Below, one piece after another: positions 1-9,593 of a stretch of 51,337 nt of DNA. How positions within the stretch are numbered: position 1 is the stretch's first letter; each line of letters opens with the position of its first letter. Under the pieces are notes generated by a model. The model was given only the letters and a program-made list of their open reading frames with translations. It did no database searches and was not told where the DNA came from. Both the position numbers and the translations under genes were made by a program. The stretch covers positions 1 through 51,337 of the forward strand of contig JAFSJK010000082.1 of NCBI GenBank assembly GCA_017439305.1, written 5' to 3'. The stretch is from Bacteroidales bacterium (GTDB taxonomy: Bacteria > Bacteroidota > Bacteroidia > Bacteroidales > UBA932).

Positions 1-1438
1 AGGTCTTGTCCACGGTGATCTCGATGTCCTCGCCGAACGGGTAGCCCGTCTTCTGGCTCAGGGTGACGGCCTTGCCGGCCACCTTCTGGGTCATCGTGTT
101 GGGCATGAAGAGATTGACATAGAGGGCGTTGTCCTTCACGGCATACACGTAGCCGGGGACGGACGGGATGAAGCGGCAGATATTGGAAGGGCAGCAGGCG
201 CAGCCGAACCACGCCTGGCGCTGATGCTGTCCGATGGATTCCAGCGGGTTGGGATAGAAGAAGCCGTTGCCTTCCAGGGACACGCCGCTGATAAGGCCGT
301 TGTAGAGGGTGCGCTCCAGCACGTCGTAATACTTGGCGTCGCCGTGCAGGAGGAACATCCGGTAATTGACATAGACATTGCCGATGGCGGCGCAGGTCTC
401 GCAGTAGGCACTCATGTTCGGGAGCTGGTAGTTCTCTCCGAAGGCCTCGCCGTTGTTCGTGGCGCCGATGCCGCCGGTGATGTAGAGCTTCTTCCCGACG
501 ATGTTCTCCCAGATCCGGTCGATGGCGTCGATGTAGCCCTGGTCCCCCGTAAGGGCGGCCACGTCGGCCATGCCAGCGTACATATAGGCAGCGCGGACGG
601 CGTGTCCGACAGCCTCGTCCTGCTCCAGGACCGGTACGTGCGACTGGTTGTACTTGTCGTTATGGCCCGTCTTGCCGCGCTCGTCCAGGAAGAACTTCGC
701 TTCGTCCAGGTACTTCTTCTCACCGGTGGCGAGATAGAGCTTCGCCAGGGCCATCTCGGCAATCTGGTGGCCGGGGATCACGCGGGCCTGACCGGAGCCG
801 GAACCCACCTCGCGGACCACGCAGTCCGCATAGCGGATGGCGATGTCCAGGAAGTTGCGCTTGCCTGTAGCCTGCCAGTGGGCGACGGCGCCTTCCACCA
901 TATGGCCCAGGTTGTACAGCTCATGGCTGAGTTCCTCGTCCATGATCCAGCGCTTGTCGCCCGCCCACTCGTGCGGGTGCTCCGGATTCATCGTCCGGGC
1001 CGTGTACAGGTAACCGTCCGGCTCCTGCGCGGCGGCGACAATCGTCAGGACGCTGTCGATATAGGCTTCCAGTTTCTTGTCCGGATAGGTCTGAAGCACG
1101 TAGGAGGCGCCATCGATGGTCTTGTACACGTCGGTATCGTCGAAGGAATAGCCCTTCACCTCATAGCCGAGGTTCACCGGCGAATGCATCTGCTTTTCCG
1201 CCTTTACGAAATTCTCGTAGCGGCCTTCGCTTTCGCACTTGGAGAAAGCCAGGGGGATGGTGACCTCGCGGGAGGCTTTCAGGCGCTGTCCCCAGAAGGA
1301 ATCCGGGGCGACCTTCACGCTGGTGAAGGGTACGGGATCGATGGGATAGCCGCCGGAGGCGGTGGTAGCGGCAGGCTGTGCCTGCAGGGTCGCGGCGACA
1401 AGAAGGCCGGCCAGGGGAAGGAGGATTTTTCCAGTCAT
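1..1438 (-). CDS. GH127-family beta-L-arabinofuranosidase, C-terminus cut by window edge
   Basis: About 479 residues are present; the C-terminus lies beyond the left edge (family members are usually 600-800 residues). A signal peptide (residues 1 to about 20, ending LQAQ) indicates export to the periplasm or surface. The best family signature is the cysteine cluster CACCPSNI at residues 413-420. In GH127 enzymes the paired cysteines bind zinc and one acts as nucleophile, removing beta-L-arabinofuranose from hydroxyproline-linked or pectic arabino-oligosaccharides. Other typical stretches are EWAGDKRW, EQDEAVGHAVRA and YYDVLERTLYNG. The ATG at 1438 sits just downstream of a -7 box at 1461-1468. 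The gene is divergent from the sensor-regulator at 1572, fitting co-regulation with the SusC/SusD locus. Exact substrate cannot be read from sequence. Confidence 0.9.
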   Translation of the reverse strand, partial: MTGKILLPLAGLLVAATLQAQPAATTASGGYPIDPVPFTSVKVAPDSFWGQRLKASREVTIPLAFSKCESEGRYENFVKAEKQMHSPVNLGYEVKGYSFDDTDVYKTIDGASYVLQTYPDKKLEAYIDSVLTIVAAAQEPDGYLYTARTMNPEHPHEWAGDKRWIMDEELSHELYNLGHMVEGAVAHWQATGKRNFLDIAIRYADCVVREVGSGSGQARVIPGHQIAEMALAKLYLATGEKKYLDEAKFFLDERGKTGHNDKYNQSHVPVLEQDEAVGHAVRAAYMYAGMADVAALTGDQGYIDAIDRIWENIVGKKLYITGGIGATNNGEAFGENYQLPNMSAYCETCAAIGNVYVNYRMFLLHGDAKYYDVLERTLYNGLISGVSLEGNGFFYPNPLESIGQHQRQAWFGCACCPSNICRFIPSVPGYVYAVKDNALYVNLFMPNTMTQKVAGKAVTLSQKTGYPFGEDIEITVDKT

Positions 1439-1460
1439 AGTGCCAATAATAGGGTCTTTA

Positions 1461-1468
1461 CAAAAATA
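1461..1468 (-). promoter_or_regulatory. Promoter -7 box of the GH127 gene
   Basis: The minus strand reads TATTTTTG, a match to the Bacteroidota -7 consensus TAnnTTTG, 22 bases before the ATG at 1438. I see no clear -33 TTTG. Confidence 0.5.
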
Positions 1469-1557
1469 TCGCATTATAACAGCATCCATTGGCAGGGAAA
1501 TCCATTCTTTTTGTAAAATCGTCCAAGATTGGTCCATCGTTTTTTGGATTTTTCGTT

Positions 1558-1565
1558 TATCTTTG
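1558..1565 (+). promoter_or_regulatory. Promoter -7 box of the sensor-regulator gene
   Basis: TATCTTTG matches TAnnTTTG and lies 6 bases before the ATG at 1572. The untranslated leader would be only a few bases. No good -33 box is visible. Confidence 0.5.
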
Positions 1566-1571
1566 CAGGGT

Positions 1572-4514
1572 ATGAAGAAAACGATCCTTCTCTGCTTCCT
1601 TTTCTTCGCGGTTCCCGTCCTCACGGTAACCGCAGAAGCGTATTCCTTCCGCCACTACACTTCCCGGGAAGGCCTGTCCTCCAATACGGTCCGCGCCATC
1701 ATCCAGGACAGCCAGGGCCTCATCTGGCTGGGAACGGGCAGCGGGCTGGACAGTTTCGACGGCCGTGAAATCATCCATCACCGGTTGCCGGAGGGGGAAG
1801 GTGGAGCGGTCCAATGCCTGTACGAAGACGCTGCCGGCATCCTCTGGGTGGGAACGGAAGATGCGGTCTTCCGCTATGTGTCCGACAACCTGGTCCGCGT
1901 CGAAGGTTTTGACGCCGAAGTCACTGCCTTCGAGGAAGACAGGGACGGAAACCTCTGGATCGGGACGTGGGGAAAGGGCCTGTACCGGTACCGGGAAGGC
2001 ACGCTGACCGCCTTCCTGGACGGGCATCTGATAGAAGACATCCACGCCGCACGTGACGGCCGCCTATGGGTCGCCGACGCTTCCACGGAGGAAGGACTTC
2101 TCGTTTACAGCTCCGCCTCCCGGTCTTTCGTCTCCCCCGGTCTGCTGTTTGAGGGATGTTCGCACGCGCGGGTATGCGCCATAGATGAAGACAGGGACGG
2201 CGACCTGTGGCTGGGGACCTGGAACAGCGGTCTCTACCGGGTTGATGCGGCCGACAGGACCGTCCATCCGGCCGTTCCGCCCGGAAAAGGCCTCAACCAC
2301 ATCCACTCCCTGACGCACGACGGCGCCTGGAACTTCCTGCTGGGGTCGGACGACGGGCTGCTGGAAGTGAATCTCCTGACGGGAGAGCAGGCCCTTTACC
2401 GGAACGACCGGAGCGACCCGTCCTCCCTTTCCGACAAGTTCGTCTATCCCGTCGCCCGGGACCACGAAGGCGGCCTGTGGGTCGGAACCTATTATGGCGG
2501 CGTGAATTACGTCGCTCCCAACCGGGGACAGTTCTCCTTCCGCTCCCTGTCCGATCTGGTCAATGCCGACGAGGTCTATATCGTCAGCTGCTTCTGCGAA
2601 GACCCGGACGGGACCCTGTGGATCGGCTCCGACAACGGCGGCCTGTTCCATTACGACCCGGTCCGGAACACGGCCGTCAGATGGACGGCGCCTGCCGGCT
2701 GGACGCAGCGGCTTGCCTCCCTCAACATCCATGCACTGCTCCGCGAAGGGAACGACCTGTGGATCGGAACGTATTCGGACGAACTGGTCCGGCTGGACCT
2801 CCGGACAGGGGCAATCAAGGTCTACGGTCAGGAAGAAGGGCTGGACGCGCCCAGCGTCTATGCCTTGTGCGTCGGGCCCGATGGCGCCCTGTGGGCGGGC
2901 TCCAGTTCCGGCATCTGCCGGTACGACGTCCAGTCCGACCGATTCTCCCTGGAACGGAATGCAGAAGACTGGATCCTGGACATCCAGGCCGATGGTGACG
3001 GAAACCTCTGGTTCGGCACGTCCCGAAGCGGTGTCCTGCGCCGGTCTCCGGACGGGTCATGGCAGGAATACACCGTTGATAACGGGTTGCCGTCCAATCA
3101 CGTCAACTGCCTGCTTTCCACACCGCAAGGGGTGTTCACGGGCTTGCAGAAAGGCATTGCGCGGATTTCCGAGAAGGACGTGGAAACGATTCTGGACCAG
3201 GAAGATGTACAGAGAATCGCCTATGACGGAAGTCTGCTTTGGTTCTCCACCAGCACCGGCATCATCCGCCACTCCCTGCGCGACGGCAGCGAGGAACGCT
3301 TCGACTCCAGCGACGGGGTCTCCGCCAGTGTTTTCTCCGCCAATGCCGGCCTTACGTCCCGGGATGGAACGCTCTGGTTCGGCGCGGCCGACGGGTTTGT
3401 CTCCTTCTACCCGGGAAGCGTTCAGTCCAATACCATCTCCCCTTCCGTCCTCTTCACCCGTTTCCATGCCTCCGGCCCCGGCTTGTTCCAGGATGTATTC
3501 CAGGCGCAAGGGCACGAGCGGATCGTCCTCCCCTGGAAACTGCGCGACATAAAGGTGTACTTCGCCGCCCTCAGTTACTGCGCGCCCGAGAACAACCGGT
3601 ACGCCTACCGGATTGAGGGACTCGAACCTCATTGGAAGGACCTGGGTAACGAGAATTCCCTGACATTAAACCAATTGCCTGCCGGCCGATACCATCTGCA
3701 AGTCATCGCCAGCAACAACAGCGGCGTCTGGAATACCGAAGGAGCGTCCCTTTCCTTCATTATCCGGCCCCACCCCCTCCTGTCCGGCCCAGCCCTGACC
3801 CTCTATATCCTGCTTGTCGGCGTCCTGTTCTACCTGCTGGGACGCTGGCTCCTCCGCCGGGCGGAAAGGGAATCGCAGGCCAAATACGAAAGGGCCCTGG
3901 ATGCCGCCGTATCCCTGGTCAAGGAAGAGGAGCGGGACGACCGGGTCCACCTGATCTCCTCCCTGGCGGACCAGCTGGAGGCTCCCATCGCCGGCATCGG
4001 CGTCCAGTTGGACAAGCTGAAAGACGCCACCAAGAACCCCCAGAACCTGAAAAGCGGACTGTCCGTCATCGAAAAAAACCATCGGATGCTCCGCAACATC
4101 GCGGTGAACCTCCAGCAGATGCGAGCAGCCCTCGACCTCCGGAAAGGAGAGGACGGAGACGCCTCTCCGGACGCCGCCCCCGACAAGGAGGAAGACTTCC
4201 TGATCCGCCTGGACCGGATCATCGACGAGAACATCGCCAACCCCGACCTGTCCGTCGCTTTCCTGGCCCAGGAACTGGCCATCTCCCGGTCCGGCCTGTT
4301 CGCCAAGGCCAAGGAACTGAGCGGGGAAACGCCCAACAAACTCATCAACCAGGCCCGCCTCAACGCCGCCGCCAAGCTCCTGACGGAAGGGAAACACACC
4401 ATCGGGGAGATCTGCTACATGACCGGTTTCTCCTCTCCCAGCTATTTCTCGAAAAGCTTCGTGGCACAATTCGGCGTCACGCCCCACGAATGGGCCCGGA
4501 TGCACAAAGAATGA
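1572..4514 (+). CDS. Membrane-spanning propeller sensor fused to AraC regulator, without kinase or receiver
   Basis: This 980-residue protein looks like a hybrid two-component regulator (HTCS) stripped of its signalling core. A signal peptide (1 to about 22) is followed by many two-component propeller motifs of the LWIGT..GL type (about 25-650), a Y_Y_Y-type domain (about 660-735), a membrane segment (about 740-763), a helical stretch, and an AraC-type helix-turn-helix domain (about 876-980). The helical stretch resembles a decayed HisKA: where the phosphoacceptor His is expected there is Asp800 (ADQLEAPI in place of SHELRTPL). No ATPase N/G boxes and no receiver domain are present. It probably senses an oligosaccharide in the periplasm and controls the SusC operon just downstream. 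I chose the ATG at 1572 because it starts a clean signal peptide behind a -7 box; the frame stays open upstream but crosses that promoter. Confidence 0.85.
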   Translation: MKKTILLCFLFFAVPVLTVTAEAYSFRHYTSREGLSSNTVRAIIQDSQGLIWLGTGSGLDSFDGREIIHHRLPEGEGGAVQCLYEDAAGILWVGTEDAVFRYVSDNLVRVEGFDAEVTAFEEDRDGNLWIGTWGKGLYRYREGTLTAFLDGHLIEDIHAARDGRLWVADASTEEGLLVYSSASRSFVSPGLLFEGCSHARVCAIDEDRDGDLWLGTWNSGLYRVDAADRTVHPAVPPGKGLNHIHSLTHDGAWNFLLGSDDGLLEVNLLTGEQALYRNDRSDPSSLSDKFVYPVARDHEGGLWVGTYYGGVNYVAPNRGQFSFRSLSDLVNADEVYIVSCFCEDPDGTLWIGSDNGGLFHYDPVRNTAVRWTAPAGWTQRLASLNIHALLREGNDLWIGTYSDELVRLDLRTGAIKVYGQEEGLDAPSVYALCVGPDGALWAGSSSGICRYDVQSDRFSLERNAEDWILDIQADGDGNLWFGTSRSGVLRRSPDGSWQEYTVDNGLPSNHVNCLLSTPQGVFTGLQKGIARISEKDVETILDQEDVQRIAYDGSLLWFSTSTGIIRHSLRDGSEERFDSSDGVSASVFSANAGLTSRDGTLWFGAADGFVSFYPGSVQSNTISPSVLFTRFHASGPGLFQDVFQAQGHERIVLPWKLRDIKVYFAALSYCAPENNRYAYRIEGLEPHWKDLGNENSLTLNQLPAGRYHLQVIASNNSGVWNTEGASLSFIIRPHPLLSGPALTLYILLVGVLFYLLGRWLLRRAERESQAKYERALDAAVSLVKEEERDDRVHLISSLADQLEAPIAGIGVQLDKLKDATKNPQNLKSGLSVIEKNHRMLRNIAVNLQQMRAALDLRKGEDGDASPDAAPDKEEDFLIRLDRIIDENIANPDLSVAFLAQELAISRSGLFAKAKELSGETPNKLINQARLNAAAKLLTEGKHTIGEICYMTGFSSPSYFSKSFVAQFGVTPHEWARMHKE

Positions 4515-4576
4515 GTTTTTGGACTTTTTTTACATTATAATAGACCTTTTTAACCCGACACTCCAACAAAGCTGAC

Positions 4577-4584
4577 TATTTTTG
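4577..4584 (+). promoter_or_regulatory. Promoter -7 box of the SusC operon
   Basis: TATTTTTG fits TAnnTTTG and lies 39 bases before the chosen SusC ATG at 4624. The sequence between it and the regulator stop is AT-rich, unlike the flanking genes. This is the likely control point of the AraC-type regulator upstream. Confidence 0.55.
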
Positions 4585-4623
4585 CATCATACCACTGATA
4601 ACAACCAACCAAAACAACACCTT

Positions 4624-7600
4624 ATGCTTTTTTCCACATTTTTCTCGAAGGCGAAAGCGGCAACGGCCATCCTTCTGGGATGCTTCGTCCTGTCTTCCGT
4701 CTCCGCCTTTGCACAAGGCAACCTGACCGTCACCGGTACGGTCCGTGAAGCATCCGGTGAGCCCGTCGTCGGCGCCGGCGTCCTCGTGGCCGGTACGCCT
4801 TCCGGCGCCGTGACCGACATCGACGGCCAGTACCGGATCACCGGTGTCCGTCCGGACGCCGTCATCACGGTGACCGCCATCGGTTACATCACCCTGGAAG
4901 AGCCCGTCCGCGGCCGCACTTCCATCGACTTCGTCCTGGAGAACGACATCCTCGCCCTGGACGACGCCGTGGTCATCGGCTACGGCACCCAGCGCAAGGG
5001 TGACATCACCTCCGCCGTCGCCTCGGTCAAGAGCGAGGACTTCCTCGCGGGTAACATCCACGACGCTTCGGAAATGATCCGCGGCAAAGTGGCCGGTCTG
5101 AACATCACCAAGAGTTCCGGTGACCCGAACGCCGGCAGCACCATCCGCCTGCGCGGTGTCACCACCATCAACGGTGACCTCACCCCGCTCATCCTCGTGG
5201 ACGGCGTTCCCGGTGACATGGGCACCGTGGCCCCCGAGAACATCGCCGACATCTCCGTGCTGAAGGACGCCTCCGCCGCCGCCATCTACGGCACCCGCGG
5301 CGCCAACGGCGTCATCCTCATCACGACCAAGACCGGCCGTCGGGAGGAAAACGTCACCGTCAATTATTCCGGCTATGTTTCCACCTCCCACTTCGGCAAG
5401 AAAGCGGACTTCATGGACTGGAAGAACATCGTCGCCGTACCCAAGCAGACGGCGCTTTCGGACGACGGATACTCCACCGACTGGCTGGGAAAAATCACCC
5501 GTCCCGGCTTCACGCACAACAACTCTCTCTCCATCTCCGGCGGTACCAAGAGCACCACTTTCTCGGCCAATGTCGCCTACCGCGGGGAGCAGGGTGTCAT
5601 CCTGAGCACCGACAGCAACGACCTCAAGATGTCCTTCGACCTGACCCAGTATCTCCTGAAGGACATCGTGAAACTGAACCTGAACATGGTCAAGGGCCTT
5701 CATAAGAATTCCAACAGCAATCCTTCCTACGCCTATCGGCAGGCCCTGATCCGGAACCCTACTTCTCCCGTCTACGTGGACAACGATCCCGCCAAGGGTT
5801 ATGTGGAGGAGTTCGGCCGCTTCCAGTATTACAACCCGGTTTCCATCCTCAAGGAACAGACCGGAGACACCCAGAGCGAATGGACCAACCTCACCGGCAA
5901 CATCACCGTCGAGCCCGTCAAAGGCTGGCAGACCAACCTGATGCTCTCCACGCACCGGTCCAACTCCATGTCCGAGAATTACTACAGCTCGCTCTACTAC
6001 AGCAACTATACGAACTGGTACTACGACCACTCCAAGAAAGCGCAGTACAACGGTTCCGCTTCCAAGAGCCAGTACAACGGGCGGGAAGACTACCTGGAAC
6101 TCACCTCCAAGTACGAGCACAACTGGGACAAGCACCGTTTCTCCGGGATGGTGGGTTATTCCTACAACTACAACGTCTACGAGGGTTTCGGCGCTTCCAA
6201 CTCCGCCTTCTCTTCCGAGAAGTTCCTGTACAACAACCTGGGCAACGGCCGCTATGCCGAAATCCTGGACGGAAACCTCCGCAAGTACGGCAGCATGTCC
6301 TCCTATAAGAACGACAACAGGCTCATCGGTTTCTTCGGCCGTATTTCCTACGGCTATGACAACCGGTACAACGTGCTTGTCTCTTTCCGCCGGGAAGGTT
6401 CCTCCAAATTCGGTAGGGATCACAAATGGGGTAACTTCCCGTCCGTATCCCTGGGTTGGAACATCATGAACGAGAGTTTCATGTCCGGGACACGCGACTG
6501 GCTGTCCAACCTCAAGTTCCGCGTGGGTTGGGGTATTACCGGTATCATCCCGGGCAGTTCCTATGCTTCCCTGATCGCCTACGAGTATGCCGGCAAATTC
6601 TACAACCCCAATACCAACAACTGGGAATACGCCCTCCGTGCCTCGCAGAACCCCAATCCGGACCTTTCCTGGGAAACGTCTTCGGAAATCAACGTCGGTG
6701 TTGACTTCGGCTTGTGGAACGGCCGCCTGTACGGCAGCGTGGATGTCTATGACAAGACGACCACCGGCCTCCTGTACTGGTATGACGTTCCGCTTCCCCC
6801 GAACAAGTACAACAGCACCCTCGCCAATGTGGGCGTCATGAACAACAAGGGCGTGGAAGTGATGATCGGCGGCATTCCTGTCCGGACCCGCGACTTCGAG
6901 TGGAACACGATCGTCACCATGTCCCACAACGCCAACAAACTGGTGAGCCTGTCCAACGACCTCTATGAGACTTCCGACTGGATGAACACCGGTGGCATTT
7001 CCGATCCCGTGTCCGTCAGCACCCACCGCGTGGTCGTGGGCGAAGCGACCGGACGCTTCTGGGGCCTGAAATCCATCCACGGCATCTCCTCCAACGGCAA
7101 GTGGATCGTGGAACTCCCCGACGGCACCTGGGCCGAATCGTCCACCGAACTCAATGACGACCAGTATCGCCAGTGGCTCGGTTCCGGTGTTCCTTCCGTC
7201 ATCTTCAACTGGGGCAACACCTTCCGTTACAAGGGCTTCGACCTGGGCGTCCAGCTCTCCGGCCAGCTCGGGTTCAAGATCCTGAACAACCAGCGCCTGT
7301 TCTACCAGAACAACTCCATCCAGTACAACCGCCTCAAGATCGCGGCGAACGAGCTTCCGATCTACAACCTGGAGACCCATCAGCCTACCGGCGAATACGG
7401 GAAGCTGGGCACCGGCCAGACCCAGGTGTTCATCAGCGAATTCCTCGAGGATGGCGACTACCTGAAACTGGACAACGTGACCCTGGGTTACACCTTCAAG
7501 ACCAAGGCAGGCGCCCTGGTCAAGAATGCCAGACTGTACCTGTCAGGAAACAACCTGTTCTGCCTGACCAAATACTCCGGCCTGGATCCGGAAATCGAGA

Positions 7601-7692
7601 ATGGCAACCCGTTCTGGGGCGCCGGCATCGACGACCGTGACAAGTATCCCACCATCCGTTCCATCACCTTCGGCGTCAACCTCACCTTCTAA
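4624..7692 (+). CDS. SusC-like TonB-dependent outer-membrane transporter
   Basis: This 1022-residue protein has the classic SusC layout: signal peptide (to SAFAQ, about residue 30), a carboxypeptidase-regulatory-like domain (about 35-115), a plug domain (motifs VVIGYGTQRKGD, LRGVTTINGD, LKDASAAAIYGTRGANG, ILITTKTG) and a 22-strand barrel ending in FGVNLTF. SusC proteins import oligosaccharides or glycopeptides across the outer membrane using TonB energy, with SusD as lid. The next gene is SusD, 14 bases on. The open frame extends upstream to a TTG at 4582, but that codon overlaps the -7 box, so the ATG at 4624 is preferred. The imported ligand is inferred from neighbours only. Confidence 0.96.
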   Translation: MLFSTFFSKAKAATAILLGCFVLSSVSAFAQGNLTVTGTVREASGEPVVGAGVLVAGTPSGAVTDIDGQYRITGVRPDAVITVTAIGYITLEEPVRGRTSIDFVLENDILALDDAVVIGYGTQRKGDITSAVASVKSEDFLAGNIHDASEMIRGKVAGLNITKSSGDPNAGSTIRLRGVTTINGDLTPLILVDGVPGDMGTVAPENIADISVLKDASAAAIYGTRGANGVILITTKTGRREENVTVNYSGYVSTSHFGKKADFMDWKNIVAVPKQTALSDDGYSTDWLGKITRPGFTHNNSLSISGGTKSTTFSANVAYRGEQGVILSTDSNDLKMSFDLTQYLLKDIVKLNLNMVKGLHKNSNSNPSYAYRQALIRNPTSPVYVDNDPAKGYVEEFGRFQYYNPVSILKEQTGDTQSEWTNLTGNITVEPVKGWQTNLMLSTHRSNSMSENYYSSLYYSNYTNWYYDHSKKAQYNGSASKSQYNGREDYLELTSKYEHNWDKHRFSGMVGYSYNYNVYEGFGASNSAFSSEKFLYNNLGNGRYAEILDGNLRKYGSMSSYKNDNRLIGFFGRISYGYDNRYNVLVSFRREGSSKFGRDHKWGNFPSVSLGWNIMNESFMSGTRDWLSNLKFRVGWGITGIIPGSSYASLIAYEYAGKFYNPNTNNWEYALRASQNPNPDLSWETSSEINVGVDFGLWNGRLYGSVDVYDKTTTGLLYWYDVPLPPNKYNSTLANVGVMNNKGVEVMIGGIPVRTRDFEWNTIVTMSHNANKLVSLSNDLYETSDWMNTGGISDPVSVSTHRVVVGEATGRFWGLKSIHGISSNGKWIVELPDGTWAESSTELNDDQYRQWLGSGVPSVIFNWGNTFRYKGFDLGVQLSGQLGFKILNNQRLFYQNNSIQYNRLKIAANELPIYNLETHQPTGEYGKLGTGQTQVFISEFLEDGDYLKLDNVTLGYTFKTKAGALVKNARLYLSGNNLFCLTKYSGLDPEIENGNPFWGAGIDDRDKYPTIRSITFGVNLTF

Positions 7693-7706
7693 TCCTGCAT
7701 CCTTCT

Positions 7707-9560
7707 ATGAAAGCATTCCATAAAATACTGATTGTACTGGGTATGGCCGGAGCGCTGGTCTCCACCTCCTGCACCGACCTCACGGAGCATCCGTACGATT
7801 TCCTCACGGATGAGACCCTGGACTTCACCGACCCGCAGACCATCGCCGAAATGTCCGGCAATGTCTATTCTTTCATGCGCTCGACCTATTGGGCGTACTA
7901 CGGCATGTGGGACTGGAACGAGGACGCCTCCGACCTGCATCTCTTCCCTTCCCGCATCGGCGTGGGCTGGGGCGACTACTACATCGCCTACCACAAGCAC
8001 CAGTTCTCGCCTTCCCTGGATAACATCAACTACGTGATCTGGTACCACTCCTACGTGGCCATCATGTATGCCAACCAGTGCCTCGGCAACCAGACCTTCC
8101 GGGAGAGCAATCCGGAAGCCGTCGCCGAACTGAGGACCCTGCGCGCCTTCCTGTACTACATCCTGTTCGACTCCTACCGGAACATCCCGCTGCTCCCGGA
8201 AGAGGACCAGCCCGCGGGTTTCCTCCCCGAGCAGGAGAAACCGGAAGTTACCTTCAAGTACATCTGCGACGAGTTGGAAGCGGCCGAGGCCGACCTTCCC
8301 GAGACCAACCATTTCGGCTATCCCACCAAGGCGATGGCCTGGATGACCCTTGCCAAGATGCACCTCAACTACTACGCCTGGTTCGCCGACAAGGAGCCCT
8401 ACGACGAAGGGGACAAGAGCCATTATGAGGAAGCCCTCAAATGGGCCGACAAGGTAATCAAGTGCGGAAGGTACAGTCTGTCTCCCAATTACAAGGACAA
8501 CCACCGCGTGGACCTCTCCAACAACCAGGAAGTCATTTTCGCCCTGAACATGGAGGCCGGCCAGGCCAGCGGAAGCTATCTGGCCAATGCCAACCTGCCT
8601 TCCTTCGGAACGGCCGCCTTCGGCTTCTCCGGCGGTTGGAACGGTGGCTGCGGCATCCCCCAGTTCATCGACACCTATGCCCACCGGAGCGCAACGCCCA
8701 GCCGGACGAACCATATGACCGGCGTGGAATACCTGGACACCCGTTTCTATGATACCTGGGCCTACGGCCAGCAGTATCTCTACGGCTCCTCCGACCGCGT
8801 GAAGCTGGACAAGGCCTCCGTGGACGAGCAAGGTCCCGTGGATGTTTTCTACACTAAGGAAGTCCATTCCGTGGACACTCCCGGTGCCTACATGCTGGAA
8901 GGCTATCGCTACGTGAAGAGCGAGATCCAGGCCAACTCCTACCATGCCGCGGCTGACGACACGCCCATCTTCCGTCTCGCCGACGCTTACTTCATCGCCG
9001 CTGAATGCGCCCTCCGCCTGGGCGGGTCCAAGACCCTCCCCGAGTATTCGGAGCAGAAGGCCGCTGACCTGGTCACCGCGGTCCGGGAACGCGCTTTCCG
9101 CGACACCGATCCGTCGCTCGCCCGCCGTACCGTGGCCGACCTCAAGGGCGGCTCCGTATATGACTACGGCGTGCGCGAATATACCGCCGGTGCTTCCGGA
9201 AATGCGGAAATCGATGCCGCCGAACCCAAGAGCCCGGCCTTCACCTATGAAGAGGTGTGGGACGATCCCCTGTTCGTCAAGACCCTGGAAGGCGGCGCCG
9301 ACATCCAGCTGGGCGGCCTCCTGGACGACCTGGCCTGGGAGTTCGTGGGCGAATTCCACCGCCGTCAGGACCTCATCCGCTTCCAGTGCGGCAACGGCCA
9401 GAACGTGTGGAACGGAAAGAGCTGGTTCTCCAAGCGCAAGGAAGAGAAAGGCGTGATGTACAAGAACCTGTACCCCATCTGCGTCACCAACATGGAGTCC
9501 AATATCAAACTCGTCCAGAATCCGGGTTATCCGGGTCGGGACGCCACGTCAGAAGAATAA
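7707..9560 (+). CDS. SusD-like surface nutrient-binding lipoprotein (RagB/SusD family)
   Basis: This 617-residue protein has a lipobox ending at Cys22 (ALVSTSC) and the RagB/SusD pattern: N-terminal helical repeats with RTLRAFLYYILFDSYRNIP (about 140-158), later YFIAAECALRLGG and a C-terminal WNGKSWFSKRKEEKG region. SusD proteins sit on the outer leaflet, bind the incoming glycan and close over the SusC barrel. It follows SusC by 14 bases and is clearly co-transcribed. The 617 residues are within the usual range of about 500-650. The ligand cannot be assigned from sequence. Confidence 0.95.
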   Translation: MKAFHKILIVLGMAGALVSTSCTDLTEHPYDFLTDETLDFTDPQTIAEMSGNVYSFMRSTYWAYYGMWDWNEDASDLHLFPSRIGVGWGDYYIAYHKHQFSPSLDNINYVIWYHSYVAIMYANQCLGNQTFRESNPEAVAELRTLRAFLYYILFDSYRNIPLLPEEDQPAGFLPEQEKPEVTFKYICDELEAAEADLPETNHFGYPTKAMAWMTLAKMHLNYYAWFADKEPYDEGDKSHYEEALKWADKVIKCGRYSLSPNYKDNHRVDLSNNQEVIFALNMEAGQASGSYLANANLPSFGTAAFGFSGGWNGGCGIPQFIDTYAHRSATPSRTNHMTGVEYLDTRFYDTWAYGQQYLYGSSDRVKLDKASVDEQGPVDVFYTKEVHSVDTPGAYMLEGYRYVKSEIQANSYHAAADDTPIFRLADAYFIAAECALRLGGSKTLPEYSEQKAADLVTAVRERAFRDTDPSLARRTVADLKGGSVYDYGVREYTAGASGNAEIDAAEPKSPAFTYEEVWDDPLFVKTLEGGADIQLGGLLDDLAWEFVGEFHRRQDLIRFQCGNGQNVWNGKSWFSKRKEEKGVMYKNLYPICVTNMESNIKLVQNPGYPGRDATSEE

Positions 9561-9593
9561 CCCAAAATCAACAACCATTAATCCTTACACAGT

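Noticed and set aside
4582-4623. Upstream TTG start for SusC
   Set aside because: The codon overlaps the -7 box; the ATG at 4624 starts a proper signal peptide.
4576-7380. 934-codon open frame antisense to SusC
   Set aside because: High GC removes stop codons from the complementary frame; the product is low in motif content and the plus strand has an unmistakable SusC.
7689-9359. 556-codon open frame antisense to SusD
   Set aside because: Shadow of a certain gene; no protein-like features.
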